In this document: one piece after another, positions 33,691 through 43,209 of the stretch
How the letters are laid out: each line of letters opens with the position of its first letter
Numbering within the stretch: position 1 is the first letter of the stretch
Origin: CBDCYS01 sp965226245
GTDB taxonomy: Bacteria; Acidobacteriota; Terriglobia; Bryobacterales; UBA6623
Length of the DNA stretch: 64,000 nucleotides
Assembly (NCBI GenBank): GCA_965226245.1
Contig: CBDDCL010000015.1
Location: 372,001 to 436,000, forward strand
Reading direction: 5' to 3'
The notes under the pieces: model-generated
What the model was told of the DNA's origin: nothing
What the model saw: only the letters and a program-made list of their open reading frames with translations
The model's database searches: none
Program-made: the position numbers and the translations under genes

Positions 33691-35028
33691 CTATACGCCG
33701 GAAAGCGTATCAAGAGGCAGCTCGCCGGTACTGCCGCCGAGCCGCTCGACCGGCACACCGAGCTTATCCATCAGCGTCACCAGCAGGTTGGCCATCGGGG
33801 GTTCGCCGGAATAGGTGAGGTGCCGGCCGCCCTTGAGCCGTCCCGCCCCGCCGCCGATCACCAGCAACGGCAAGTTTTCGGCCGCGTGACGGGTGCTGTT
33901 GGAAATGCCCGAGCCATAGAGAATCGTCATGTGGTCCAGAAGCGAGCCATCGCCGTCGGGCGTGGCGCGCAGCTTCGCCAAATACCCCGAGAACAACTGC
34001 GTGTGATAGCGGTTGATCTGGGACATGCGCGCAATCAGCTCGGGAATATTGTTGTGGTGCGAGAGCGGATGGTGCGCCTCGGGCACGCCGATCTGTGGAT
34101 AGGGGCGGGCGCTCTGTTCCTTGCCGAGCATGAACGTGATGACGCGCGTGAGATCGGACTGAAACGCCAGGAGCTGCAAGTCCAGCATCAGCGCCAAGTG
34201 ATCCTCGAAGACAGGCGGCGCGCCCTGAGGCTGCTCCATCGCCGGCAGTTCGACGTCGCGTTGTTCCTCGGCCTTCTGAATGCGGCGTTCGACGTCGCGA
34301 ATCGCCTCCGTATATTCGTCGATCTTGACTTGGTCGGGCAGCCCCAGCTCCTTCTTCAGGTCCGCCAGCTTTGCCGCTACCGAGTCGAGGATGCTCTTGT
34401 GCTGCCGCAATCTGGCTTCCCGCGCCGCCCGCTCCGTGCTGCCGCTGTCGCCGAACAGCTTCTCGAACACCGCCCGCGGATTCCACTCCATCGGCAGCGG
34501 CTGCGTGGGGCTGCGCCACGAGAGCGTGTGTGTGTAGACGCAACTCAAATTGCCGGTGCAGGCGCCGGCGTTGGCCGGCCCGTCCATCGAAAGCTCGAGC
34601 GAGGCCACCTGCGTTTCCTTGGCGAAACGCCTCGCGAGGAGTTGGTCCATTGACACGTCCGCGACGATCTCGACTTCATTGCGCCCCCCCTGAGTCGCAC
34701 CTGTGAGAAATGACCCCGAGGCACCCGCGTGGATGTAGTTCCAGTTCGCTTTGACGCCCGATAGCACGAGCATCTGGTCCCGGTAGGGCGCCAGCGGCTC
34801 GAGAATCGGTGAGAGCTCGAAGGCCGCACCCTCACCTTTCGGCGACCAGTACTCCATGGCCATGCCGTTGGGCACATAGAACGTCTGGAAGCGATGCGCG
34901 GGCTTCATAGCGGCGCGAGCCCGGCGTCCGAATGCCGGAAACATGGCATCGAGCAGCGGCAGCGCCAGCGTGACTCCCAGCCCTCGCAGGGCCGTCCTCC
35001 GAGACAATGCTTTCGCTAAGGGAAACAT
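33691..35028 (-). CDS. DUF1552 domain protein
   Basis: A 445-residue protein with an RRTALRGLG twin-arginine-like start (residues 10-18) and hydrophobic stretch, as is common in DUF1552 proteins. Family-like segments: HRFQTFYVPNGMAMEYWSPKGEG, SMDQLLARRF, ILDSVAAKLADLKKELG and MTILYGSGISNSTRHAAENLPLLVIGGGAGRLKGGRHL. The fold resembles alkaline-phosphatase-like DUF1501 proteins. It is encoded directly after the cytochrome-type DUF1592 partner (21 bp), the usual arrangement in Planctomycetes, Verrucomicrobia and Acidobacteria. Biochemical role unknown, suspected in polysaccharide breakdown. Confidence 0.92.
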   Translation of the reverse strand: MFPLAKALSRRTALRGLGVTLALPLLDAMFPAFGRRARAAMKPAHRFQTFYVPNGMAMEYWSPKGEGAAFELSPILEPLAPYRDQMLVLSGVKANWNYIHAGASGSFLTGATQGGRNEVEIVADVSMDQLLARRFAKETQVASLELSMDGPANAGACTGNLSCVYTHTLSWRSPTQPLPMEWNPRAVFEKLFGDSGSTERAAREARLRQHKSILDSVAAKLADLKKELGLPDQVKIDEYTEAIRDVERRIQKAEEQRDVELPAMEQPQGAPPVFEDHLALMLDLQLLAFQSDLTRVITFMLGKEQSARPYPQIGVPEAHHPLSHHNNIPELIARMSQINRYHTQLFSGYLAKLRATPDGDGSLLDHMTILYGSGISNSTRHAAENLPLLVIGGGAGRLKGGRHLTYSGEPPMANLLVTLMDKLGVPVERLGGSTGELPLDTLSGV

Positions 35029-35049
35029 ACGTGTCGTCTTTAGAATAAG

Positions 35050-37602
35050 TCAGTTTGAAGCTGCGTGCGACCTGCCCATCAGGAATGCCGGACTTTTTAC
35101 AATCCCGAGAATGATGGACGACCAGCGGTACTCCCGTGCCGCCGCCTCGTGAACGATTAGGCGCACCGCCGGCTGATCGAAGTACTCGAGCCTGCGCCCC
35201 AGCGCGTAGGACAGCAGTTTCTTGGTAACAGTGCGGGGAAATTGCTCGGGCTGCTCGAGCAGCAGCGCCCGCAATCCTGAAAGCCCCTCAACTTCGGCGC
35301 CGCTCACCGTGGAGCCCCTGGCGTCGACCGGGTTGCCGGATTCGTCAACGGTGCGCCAGCCTCCGATGACGTCGAAATTCTCCAGCGCAAACCCCAGCGG
35401 ATCGATAACGGAATGACAACTGTTGCACGAGGGATCCTGCCGGTGTTGCGCCAACCGCTCGCGTATTGACGCCGTTCTGGCGGCGGGCTCATCCTTCAGG
35501 TTGGTGTCCACTCCGGCGGGCGGCGGCGGCACGGACAAGCCGAAGATATTGTTCAGCAGCCATTTACCACGAAGGACCGGCGATGTGCGGTCGGGGTAGG
35601 AGGTCGTCACAAGCAGCGCGCCCTGTGCCAGCAGCCCGCCGCGCTGATCGTGGTTCGGAAGGGTGACTCGCCGGAAGCGGCTGCCGTAAACACCGGGAAT
35701 CCCGTAGTGCCGCGCCAGCCGTTCGTTGACAAACGTATAGTTTGCGTTCAGCAAATCGGCCACGCCGCGATCCTCGCGCAGCGTGGCGGCGACAAACAGC
35801 TCCGTTTCCCGTTGGAACGCCTGCAAGAGGCTTTCATCGTAGTTGGGATAACGCTGCGGATCGACCACTACTTCGCCGACGCGGCGCAGATTCAGCCATT
35901 GGGCGGCGAAATCGTTCACCAGCGCATCGACAGCGCGGGAGTCGGCCAGCATTCGCCGCACTTCCTTTTCCAGAACCGCCGAATTCGTGAGCTGCCCGCG
36001 CTCCCCCAGCGCCAGCAAGCGCTCGTCGGGGATGCTGCTCCACAAGAAAAACGACAAGCGCGAGGCCAGTTCGAGATCGCCGAGGCGGTAGCTCTCTTGT
36101 GCCGTCGCGGCCGGAGCCCGATGGACGCGCAGGAGGAAGTCGGGGTCAACCAGAATTCGCTCGAGCGCGAACTGAATGCCGTGATCAAAGCTTCCGCCCT
36201 CGCGCCGGCCGTTATCGAAGAACTCGAGCAGTGTCCGCTCATCCGCCTTCGTCACGGGCCGGCGATAGGCCAGCCGGGCGATTCTGGAGAGAATTTGTGC
36301 CGCGCAGGGCCGCTCCTCCGCCCCGGCCACGGGCTGACAGGCGAAAATCGCGCGGCGGCTGGGAGTATCGTTGGACGCTTCGGGGGCCGGTCCGGGCCCC
36401 GGTCCGGCGGCGCCGTAGGGACCTCCGATTTCCACCGAGCCTACATTGGCGTAACCCATGTATACCTGGTCATTCGTGATGACCCTGCCCCTTTGCAGCG
36501 GTTGTGGGAGACCTTCCGGCTCCCACAGCTCGCTCACGAACGAGACGCCGACGATGCGGGGGCCGGCCTCGACCGGGACACGAATCCCCAAGCCCGCGTC
36601 TCCCCCAATTTGCATGTATTCTTCCCATTCGGGGTCGCCGGCATAGCCTGGCTGGCCGTCACCGGCGTAACTGGCCGCGGCGGGTCTGCCTCGAGCGCCG
36701 CCCCCGACGGTGAACCGTTTCAGCAGCTTGCCGTCGAGGCGAACATCGAGCTGCTGCGGCCATCCCATGCCCTTGATGTAATCCTGATACTGCCGTTGGA
36801 GACGAACTTTGATGAGGTACTCGCCGTCGACTGGAAAGTTGTAGTGAATGGCAATGCCGCCGCGAGAACCGAGCGGCAGATCTTCGCTCTGCCGGCCGTT
36901 CTGCAGCACGTGTATCGGGATCGAGAATCTCTCCAGCTTCGGACCGCTGGGAGGCAGGCCGGTGGCAAGCCGGGTGACCTGGCGCGCCACCGACAGGTAG
37001 CGCTCGAGGTGGGTTGTCGAAATCGAGAGGACATCGGCGAAGTTGTCGAAACTGCCGTCCGCTGTCTCATCCCCGGGAAGCAATGGCTTCACGTCGAGGT
37101 CGAGCGCAAACAGGTCGCGAATCGCGTTGTTGTATTCGGTGCGATTGAGACGATGGACCGCGCTAATGCTGCCTGGATTCGGACTGGCAGCCCAGGCACG
37201 GTCGATTTCGTTTTCGAGCAAGCCCGCCACGGCGCGATACGCCGCGGCATCTGGCCGTGGCATTCCGGGCGGCGGCATGGACCCGGCCCGAAGCTTCGCG
37301 ATCACCCGCTCCCACAGCTCCGCGTTGGCGCTTGGCGTGGCGGCATCCAGACTATCGAGCGCAAGTCCGGCGGTCCGCAGCTTCTGGTTATGGCAAGTGA
37401 TGCAGTACGTATCCAGAAGCGCCCGGGGATTGGCATCCGGCGACGGCGCCGCAGCGAGCACGGGTTGTGTCTGCCGAGGCGGGGCCTGAGCGCCCGTCGG
37501 GGCCACGACGACGCCCCCCAGCAGGAGCGCGAAGATCAATGCGCGCACGGCGCTCCAGCGCCGCTTCGACGTATGCCGCGTCTTGGGTCCGAAGGACCAC
37601 AT
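35050..37602 (-). CDS. DUF1592-type cytochrome c protein (DUF1587/1592/1588/1585)
   Basis: An 850-residue secreted protein. After a signal region (about 16-37, ALIFALLLGGVVVAPTGAQA) comes a cytochrome c motif, CITCH, then segments typical of DUF1587 (RLNRTEYNNAIRDLFALD), DUF1595 and DUF1592 (RPVTKADERTLLEFF, LASRLSFFLWSSIPDE), DUF1588 (HDQRGGLLAQGALLVTTSYPDRTSPVLRG) and DUF1585 (LLSYALGRRLEYFD). ATG 37602 is chosen: GGAGGGTGGAG precedes it directly, and the 38 codons upstream belong to an unrelated gene fragment. Partner of the DUF1552 protein; likely periplasmic redox-linked. Confidence 0.92.
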   Translation of the reverse strand: MWSFGPKTRHTSKRRWSAVRALIFALLLGGVVVAPTGAQAPPRQTQPVLAAAPSPDANPRALLDTYCITCHNQKLRTAGLALDSLDAATPSANAELWERVIAKLRAGSMPPPGMPRPDAAAYRAVAGLLENEIDRAWAASPNPGSISAVHRLNRTEYNNAIRDLFALDLDVKPLLPGDETADGSFDNFADVLSISTTHLERYLSVARQVTRLATGLPPSGPKLERFSIPIHVLQNGRQSEDLPLGSRGGIAIHYNFPVDGEYLIKVRLQRQYQDYIKGMGWPQQLDVRLDGKLLKRFTVGGGARGRPAAASYAGDGQPGYAGDPEWEEYMQIGGDAGLGIRVPVEAGPRIVGVSFVSELWEPEGLPQPLQRGRVITNDQVYMGYANVGSVEIGGPYGAAGPGPGPAPEASNDTPSRRAIFACQPVAGAEERPCAAQILSRIARLAYRRPVTKADERTLLEFFDNGRREGGSFDHGIQFALERILVDPDFLLRVHRAPAATAQESYRLGDLELASRLSFFLWSSIPDERLLALGERGQLTNSAVLEKEVRRMLADSRAVDALVNDFAAQWLNLRRVGEVVVDPQRYPNYDESLLQAFQRETELFVAATLREDRGVADLLNANYTFVNERLARHYGIPGVYGSRFRRVTLPNHDQRGGLLAQGALLVTTSYPDRTSPVLRGKWLLNNIFGLSVPPPPAGVDTNLKDEPAARTASIRERLAQHRQDPSCNSCHSVIDPLGFALENFDVIGGWRTVDESGNPVDARGSTVSGAEVEGLSGLRALLLEQPEQFPRTVTKKLLSYALGRRLEYFDQPAVRLIVHEAAAREYRWSSIILGIVKSPAFLMGRSHAASN

Positions 37603-37716
37603 CTCCACCCTCCGATCAGCCAGCAGGTCGTTCAGAATGGAACCGAGGATGAGTTCGTCACCGGTGTTCCGAAACCCGTAGTAACCGACGAGGAAGATTT
37701 CGGTCTTCTCCGGCAC
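37603..37716 (-). pseudogene. 5' fragment of a polysaccharide pyruvyl transferase (CsaB-like) gene
   Basis: The 38 codons before the DUF1592 start read IFLVGYYGFRNTGDELILGS then ILNDLLADRR, which is the opening of CsaB-type pyruvyl transferases. The fragment is in frame with the DUF1592 gene, but homology stops where the latter's SD begins, so it is the stub left by a rearrangement. Confidence 0.6.
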
Positions 37717-38203
37717 TGTTCCTATTAGGATATCACCGAGGGGGATTCGCCGCTGAATCGCATGGTTCCTGACGGCGATTGCCCCTCTAAGCCCGGCTAG
37801 TTCTAATTCAAGCTAGACCCGGCCAATCCAAACCAGAAGTCCCGTCGGCCCGCTTGATCTGTTCCTGTCTTCAGGCTTCGGCGCGGACCCGCCGCGTCGC
37901 TTCCGGTTAGTGCCCAGCCCCCGCGGCGTACTTTGGGTCGTACGCCCTTTAGTCCGTTTTGACATATGCAAGCAGTACTGCGTCAAAATGAACCGCTATG
38001 GCCATTGACGGCAGTACTAGAAATAGGGCAAACTACTGAGGATAGGGCAAGCTTAAAACCTTACACTCAAGAGGAGCTTGGCCTTACACTCAAAGAGAAG
38101 GACCTGAGATGGAACGGTTCACGACCGAGAAGGTGACCGCAAGTCGTCGATCACGGTACGGAGAAGATTAGACAATCACGGAGAAAGGGAGAAGGTAAAA
38201 GCG
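37717..38203 (+). promoter_or_regulatory. Upstream region of interrupted gene with paired motifs
   Basis: No gene. TTGACA at 37963-37968 is followed by pairs of direct repeats: GCAGTACT (about 37971 and 38011), TAGGGCAA (38024, 38043) and CCTTACACTCAA (38059-38070, 38082-38093). GGGAGAAGG lies before ATG 38204. The layout suggests binding sites for a regulator of the secreted-protein gene. Confidence 0.45.
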
Positions 38204-38224
38204 ATGACATTACAAATTGTGCAA

Positions 38225-39252
38225 AATGGGGTATTTAGTTGACTCCAGTAGCCACAATATGTTGTGGTTGGGGGCATGAAGGAGGACTACCCCCGAAACC
38301 TCGTCGAGTTGGAAGCTCGATTCTCGACCGAGGAGGCGTGCCGGGAGTACCTGCTGAAGCTGCGCTGGCCGGAGGGGTTCGTGTGCCCGCGCTGTGGGAT
38401 CCAGTCCTCATGGGCCAGCAAACGCAATCTGCTGCTCTGCGCCGACTGCGGTTACCAGGCCTCGGTGACGGCGGGCACGATTTTCCAGGACACCCGCAAG
38501 CCCTTGACGTTGTGGTTCCGGGCGGCTTGGTGGGTGACAACGCAAAAAGGCGGGGCCAGCGCGCTGGAGTTGCAGCGGGTCTTGGGTTTGGGTAGCTATG
38601 TAACCGCCTGGACCTGGCTGCACAAGTTCCGCCGCGCCATGGTGCGCCCCGGTCGCAATCGGCTGGTCGGCCGGGTGGAGGTGGACGAAACGTATGTGGG
38701 CGGAGTCGAAGAGGGCGTCCGAGGTCGCGAAATGGTTGGCAAAGCGTTAGTTGCGGTTGCTGCCGAGGAGGATGGGCGCGGTATGGGTCGCATCCGGCTC
38801 CGTCGGATCGCGGATGCCTCAGCGGCGAGCTTGGAAGCCTTTGTCGAAGAAGCTATCCAACCTGGCAGCCTCGTGCACACCGACGGCTGGGAAGGCTATG
38901 CGGGATTGGAGAACAAAGGATACCGCCATGAAGTCACCGTGCTGCGCGGGAAGCGGCAATCGGCGAGTAAGCTGCTGCCGAGAGTCCATCGTGTCGCCTC
39001 TCTGCTAAAGCGCTGGCTGTTGGGGACCCACCAGGGGGCTGTCAGTCACGAGTATTTGGACTACTACCTGGACGAGTTCACGTTCCGCTTCAACCGGCGG
39101 ACCTCACGGTCGCGCGGCAAACTTTGCTATCGCCTCCTCCAGCAGGCGGTCGCCGCCGACCCTGCTCCCTATAAGACAATGGTCGAGGCCCCCAGGGCCG
39201 GCACCCCCACCCCCAAGATGTAGTGGCTACTGGAGTCAACTAAATACCCTAT
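38225..39252 (+). mobile_element. IS1595-family insertion sequence
   Basis: 27-bp perfect inverted repeats, GGGTATTTAGTTGACTCCAG... at 38229-38255 and its complement at 39223-39249. The 8-bp direct repeat TTGTGCAA (38217-38224 and 39253-39260) flanks the element within a few bases of the ends. Removal of the element plus one repeat restores the host reading frame, which confirms the duplication. Confidence 0.88.
38276..39223 (+). CDS. IS1595-family transposase
   Basis: A 315-residue transposase with an N-terminal zinc ribbon (CPRCGIQSS ... CADCGYQAS), a helix-turn-helix region and the ISXO2/IS1595 DDE domain: GRVEVDETYVGG (first Asp), LVHTDGWEGYAGL (second Asp) and the EYLDYYLDEFTFRFNRR stretch near the end where IS1595 enzymes have their last catalytic residue. 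The frame is intact and both ends exist, so the copy may be recent and active. The stop codon lies two bases before the right inverted repeat. Confidence 0.92.
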   Translation: MKEDYPRNLVELEARFSTEEACREYLLKLRWPEGFVCPRCGIQSSWASKRNLLLCADCGYQASVTAGTIFQDTRKPLTLWFRAAWWVTTQKGGASALELQRVLGLGSYVTAWTWLHKFRRAMVRPGRNRLVGRVEVDETYVGGVEEGVRGREMVGKALVAVAAEEDGRGMGRIRLRRIADASAASLEAFVEEAIQPGSLVHTDGWEGYAGLENKGYRHEVTVLRGKRQSASKLLPRVHRVASLLKRWLLGTHQGAVSHEYLDYYLDEFTFRFNRRTSRSRGKLCYRLLQQAVAADPAPYKTMVEAPRAGTPTPKM

Positions 39253-40387
39253 TTGTGCAATTCAAAAAGACGGCGGCAAAGATCACCGCCGTCATCGTCA
39301 TGTTCCTGGTGGCGGGCTTGGCACCGACCGCCGCCGATGAGATCCTGGGAATCGACGGCGACGGTGTCATCTCGATCATTGACACCGTCGCCTGCAGTGT
39401 GACCTTGTTAAAGGACACGGACATCGACACAGGTACGTATGGGCCGAACTCTCTGGCCTATGACCAGACCAATCGGCGCGTCTATTTCGCGACTCTGCCG
39501 GACAATTGCCCAGAGGTAGCGGGCGACCCAGCTGAGCTGTATTTCTACGACGTTGGGGCCGACACCACAACGCTGGCGGGGACGCTCATTGGATGCCCGG
39601 CGGACGCGGACTTCCACAGCGGCGCCTATTACTACATCGGTAACGGCACGGACGATTTGTACGAAGTGACTTTCATGCCGAACGGACTCAAGGCCTCGGA
39701 GGGCCAGATCAGCGACCTTACCGGCGGCGACGACATCCTTACTTTCGGGGATATCACGGTGCGTAATGATGGCATCGTGTTCGGCCACGCGATGTCGAGT
39801 TTTAACGGGCTCTTTAACGTCTTTACCTTCGACCTCGCGGGCCCCGCGGGGTCGTTTTCTTATATAAATGATGTCCCGGCCCTGCGGCAGGTCACTTTCG
39901 GAGTCGACGGGTCAGCACGCTCTTTGGGCACGCCTTCTCCGCGAACGACTTGGTTACAATCGATCAGACAACAGGATTCGCCAGCGGCGACTTGTGCGTC
40001 GGCTCTATCATAGGCCAGTTTGACATAGCCGGCTACCGGCCCATTATCGACGTCAAGCCGGGCAGCGACCCGAGCTGCTTCAACATCAATGGTCACGGCA
40101 CGGTTCCGGTCGCCATCTTCGGATCGTCCAGCCTCAATGTCAACGACATCGACACAATCACATTGGAGTTCGGGGGGATGCCGGTCGTAACGAAGAAGGG
40201 TAAAGTGAAATGCTCGGTTGAAGACGCCGACGGCGACGGCATTGACGATCTGACCTGCCATTTTGAGGACGGCGACATTTTATTCACCGAGGAGTCGCCT
40301 GGAACTGGCTGTGTCACTGGAGATTTCAACAACGGGCAACCTTTCAAGTTCTGCAATGACATCTGTCTTGTAGGAGGCGACCTCTAG

Positions 40388-41201
40388 GCTGAGCCCAACA
40401 GGCCCTGGCTAGATAGATTCAAACAAGGGTGTCAGATTTGTCGTTTCGACCAACGGTCACGACGACGCGCGGCACGTCAGCAGCAAGAGAATACATGGTC
40501 CGCGTCGCGCATCTTTTGTGCCATGTGTCTCGCTCGTCTTTGCAACGGGGATTTTGCAGCAGAAAGCATGATTTAGGGACGCAAGTAAGCCACCCCTGAT
40601 GAAAACACGACTGCGGTAAGCGTCATGCTCGACAGCACAAGGCTTGTTCTAAGCTGACGGGGAGGCGCTCTGTTTCGGCTCGGGGCGCTACTGGGCGGTG
40701 AAAAGGGACACCTGCCATCCGTGCGGCAGGCCGCACAAGGAAGCAGTTTCTCCAACAAATCACGGATCTCGGTCTTGCTTGGAACGCGCTGCGCGACGAC
40801 GGCTCGCTCGGAGATCTGCCGGGCGACATCGAGATCTCCGTCAACGTGTTATGTGAACAAGCCCAACCTCCGACACCTAGCTAGCCAGTGAGCTTCGCAG
40901 CCGTTCGCCGGAGCAATACTTCAGCGAGATTCTTAGCTTTCTGGATATCGACGTCCCGCCAGACTGGCGAGACAGAGTATTATGGAGCGGTCTTAGCCCA
41001 GTTAGAGGGGAGATGAAAAAGGCAAGAGACGACTGGAAACGGGCCGCGGAACTCGACTCCAGCCGTGCCGGGCCGGACCATCCCACTAACGTGGTGGAGG
41101 AGAAACGTGGTGGGGGAGAACGGCCACAAGCGGCCGAGATCATGGTCCAGCGCGGGGTGCGAATCGGGCGTAACGGCGGGAAGTAAGTCACTTTGGACGT
41201 A
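40388..41201 (+). other. Decayed coding region, no intact gene
   Basis: Two open stretches show coding-like sequence without a start: KQFLQQITDLGLAWNALRDD up to a stop at 40884, and in the next frame 40881-41186 with SPEQYFSEILSFLDIDVPPD. Together they look like one gene broken by a frameshift near 40885. I do not recognise the family. The position next to a damaged glycosyltransferase suggests a former glycan cluster. Confidence 0.4.
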
Positions 41202-41513
41202 TTCTTCTATTGTCGGACCGTCACCTGCTCTATGACGGGACGGCGGATCGCAAGGGCGTTGGTGGGGGCGTAAATCCGCCTCGCTACCGCACTAGCGCGC
41301 TTGGGGCATCGGTGACGATGGCCTGCAACTGTCAAAGGACGCGCACTAGTGGGTATTCTTCTATTGTCCGGACCGTCACCTGCTCTATGACGGGACGACA
41401 CCGGATCGCAAGGGCGTTGGTGGGGGCGTAACCGCGCGCATCCGCCTCGCTACCGCACTAGCGCGCTTGGGGCATCGCGTGACGATGGCCTGCAACTGTC
41501 AAAGGACGCGCAG
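41202..41513 (+). repeat. Imperfect tandem duplication of a glycosyltransferase 5' end
   Basis: About 150 bp is present twice (41202-41345, 41353-41513), both containing TATTCTTCTATTGT, CGGATCGCAAGGGCG and GCCTGCAACTGTCAAAGGAC. The first copy has several small deletions. Copy two is continuous with the glycosyltransferase frame. Confidence 0.75.
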
Positions 41514-42507
41514 GTACCGCGGCGTGGACTACGTGCCTCTGGACGCTGTCCGCGCAATCGAAACGAACGTCTTGGTCGCCCACTCCTCGGGCGGCGCATT
41601 TGACCTGACATCGCTTCATAGTCTGCCGCTGAACGCGGATTTGCGCGTGCTCCTGGTAAGCGGCGTAGTGATGCCGAAGAATGCAAACCCGCTCGGCTTT
41701 GACGCTGTCTATGCCCCCAGTAATTTCATCCGTAAGGTCGTCCTTACGAAATGGTGCGTGCCCGGCGAGAAGATTTTCGTCAGTCATCATGGAGTGCGGT
41801 ATTGGCCGGCCCAGCGCTGGTTTCGGCCGAGACGGCGCCTGCACCGCTTGATTTATCCAAGCCACCCTGCCAAAGGACTTCTCCCGGCAATCGGCATCCT
41901 GCGGTTGCTGCGGGCTGATGATCCGGATTTCGAATTGCATGTTTACGGTGGAGACGAACTTTGGGGAGGCGAACCATCGCAACTCGCCCCCGAGCCAGGC
42001 CTGTTCTACGGAGGGCTTGTCGGCCAGCGAAGGCTTGCTCAACTCTACAGCCGTTGCTCCATCGCCTTGCAGTTGCAGCCTGGGCCGGATGCTTTTGGGA
42101 TGACCGTGACCGAAGCGATGGCAGCGGGTTGTATTGTGCTGGCGAGCCGGGTGGGATCATACCCCGAGATCATCCGTCATGGCGAGAATGGGTTTCTGAT
42201 CGGCAGAGATCTCGATGGCCCAGAGGCGCAGCAGCTCGCCGTCCATCTGATTCGGGACTTGACGAAAGAGCCGGACTTGGCGACCCAAATCCGGCGCCAG
42301 GCAGAGGCCACCCCCTTGGATTGGAGAACAGTCGCCAGGACCTGGGAAGGCCACTGGGAATGGCTGGCAAACGGAAAGAGAACAGGGATGACCCTCGAGG
42401 CAGAGTGGACATGTCCCCACTGCCGCGGGGCTTACCTTATGCTCGCGGACGGCTACCACTGCGTTGGTTGCGGTTACTATAGCCGGGAAATTCAAGTCAG
42501 GGACTGA
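41467..42507 (+). CDS. GT4-type glycosyltransferase with C-terminal zinc ribbon, start damaged
   Basis: The frame is open from 41350, and the segment VFFYCPDRHLLYDG plus TPDRKGVGGGVTARIRLATA is the natural N-terminus of a GT-B enzyme, but a TAG (41347-41349) precedes it and no start codon occurs before TTG 41467. From 41467 the protein has 346 residues: the nucleotide-sugar region HVYGGDELWGG, and EAMAAGCIVLASRVGSYPEIIRHGENGFLI with the usual E-x7-E arrangement. The C-terminus adds a zinc ribbon, CPHC ... CVGC (about 315-340), uncommon for this family. The tandem duplication just upstream is the probable cause of start loss, so the gene may be silent. Confidence 0.75.
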   Translation: MGHRVTMACNCQRTRRYRGVDYVPLDAVRAIETNVLVAHSSGGAFDLTSLHSLPLNADLRVLLVSGVVMPKNANPLGFDAVYAPSNFIRKVVLTKWCVPGEKIFVSHHGVRYWPAQRWFRPRRRLHRLIYPSHPAKGLLPAIGILRLLRADDPDFELHVYGGDELWGGEPSQLAPEPGLFYGGLVGQRRLAQLYSRCSIALQLQPGPDAFGMTVTEAMAAGCIVLASRVGSYPEIIRHGENGFLIGRDLDGPEAQQLAVHLIRDLTKEPDLATQIRRQAEATPLDWRTVARTWEGHWEWLANGKRTGMTLEAEWTCPHCRGAYLMLADGYHCVGCGYYSREIQVRD

Positions 42508-42623
42508 ACTGCTCTCGGGCTGAATCGGCTTTAATGGGTTCGCTCGCCCAAGTCGTGGTATTTCTTTCGGAGCAAGACGGATGGATCCGCCGTCAGAATC
42601 ATGCTTTTTGTTTTCCTGCGCCC

Positions 42624-42781
42624 CTAGCAGCCCGTGGCAGAAGTGTGTGCGGGCGAAAATGGGGGACTGCCACCGATTTCCGCTCGCGGAACTTGCTTGT
42701 TTGCAATGCCAATGGGTTGCGGAAATCGGCTGGCTGTACCCGATTTTTCGTGCGCACTGCACTTCTGCCACGGGCTGTTAG
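42624..42781. repeat. Foldback (MITE-like) element 1
   Basis: 158 bp. Left end CTAGCAGCCCGTGGCAGAAG, right end complement CTAACAGCCCGTGGCAGAAG; inner arms GCGAAAATGGGGGACTGCCA and a matching complement, so the whole unit can fold into one long imperfect hairpin. Confidence 0.7.
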
Positions 42782-43026
42782 AGACCCATTTCCCGCCGTC
42801 TCCGGTCTCCTCACAACTGCCCTTTTCGAAGCCCTAACTGCTGCCTCCCGGCCTGTAACCCCTGCTCCCAAGTCCTCAAGGTCTGCCGGACTTGACAACC
42901 CAGATTCGCACTCTCCTCCAAAACATTCCACCTTTGTTTTGTTTTTTTGTGGGACAGACTCCTCAGGGCTTGACAAAGCGTTGTGTCTCGCCTATTCTGG
43001 GAATGCCTAGCTTATTCTGGGTGCGC

Positions 43027-43183
43027 TTAGCCGCCTGGGGAGGAGGTTTGCGCGGGCGAAAATGGGGGACTGCCATCCGATTTTAGTCCGCTGGACTCCA
43101 CTGTTTTCAACACGGGCGAACGAGGAAAATCGGTGGCTGTACCCTTATTTTCGCGTAGTCGGACTTGCACCACGGGCTGCTAG
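43027..43183. repeat. Foldback (MITE-like) element 2
   Basis: The same inner arms as element 1 (GCGGGCGAAAATGGGGGACT, and GGAAAATCGGTGGCTGTACC on the other side). Right end CACGGGCTGCTAG matches the family; the left end is diverged. Confidence 0.6.
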
Positions 43184-43209
43184 CCTATTCTGGATGCTGA
43201 CAGGAGACG

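Larger units (their letters stand above)
38204..40387 (+). pseudogene. Secreted-protein gene broken by IS1595 insertion and a frameshift
   Basis: Without the IS and one TTGTGCAA copy, the frame reads MTLQIVQFKKTAAKITAVIV then a signal-peptide core and mature DEILGIDGDGVISIIDT. About 39915 the frame shifts (one base missing or two extra): the reading continues as LFGHAFSANDLVTIDQTTGF and a C-terminal domain IIDVKPGSDPSCFNINGHG...VEDADGDGIDDLTCHF, typical of secreted repeat-type domains. The mature protein would have been about 390 residues and extracellular. A distant analogue may be the gene at 43210. Two independent lesions mean it is not functional. Confidence 0.8.
42508..43209. other. Intergenic region occupied by foldback elements
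   Basis: No gene. Apart from the two elements listed separately, the sequence CTATTCTGG recurs at about 42990, 43010 and 43185, bordering the second element. Upstream of the 43210 gene the AGGAGACGATG SD/start is visible. Confidence 0.55.

Noticed and set aside
35650..37728. 692-residue plus-strand frame opposite the DUF1592 gene
   Set aside because: Shadow of a strongly supported gene; no domain or signal visible.
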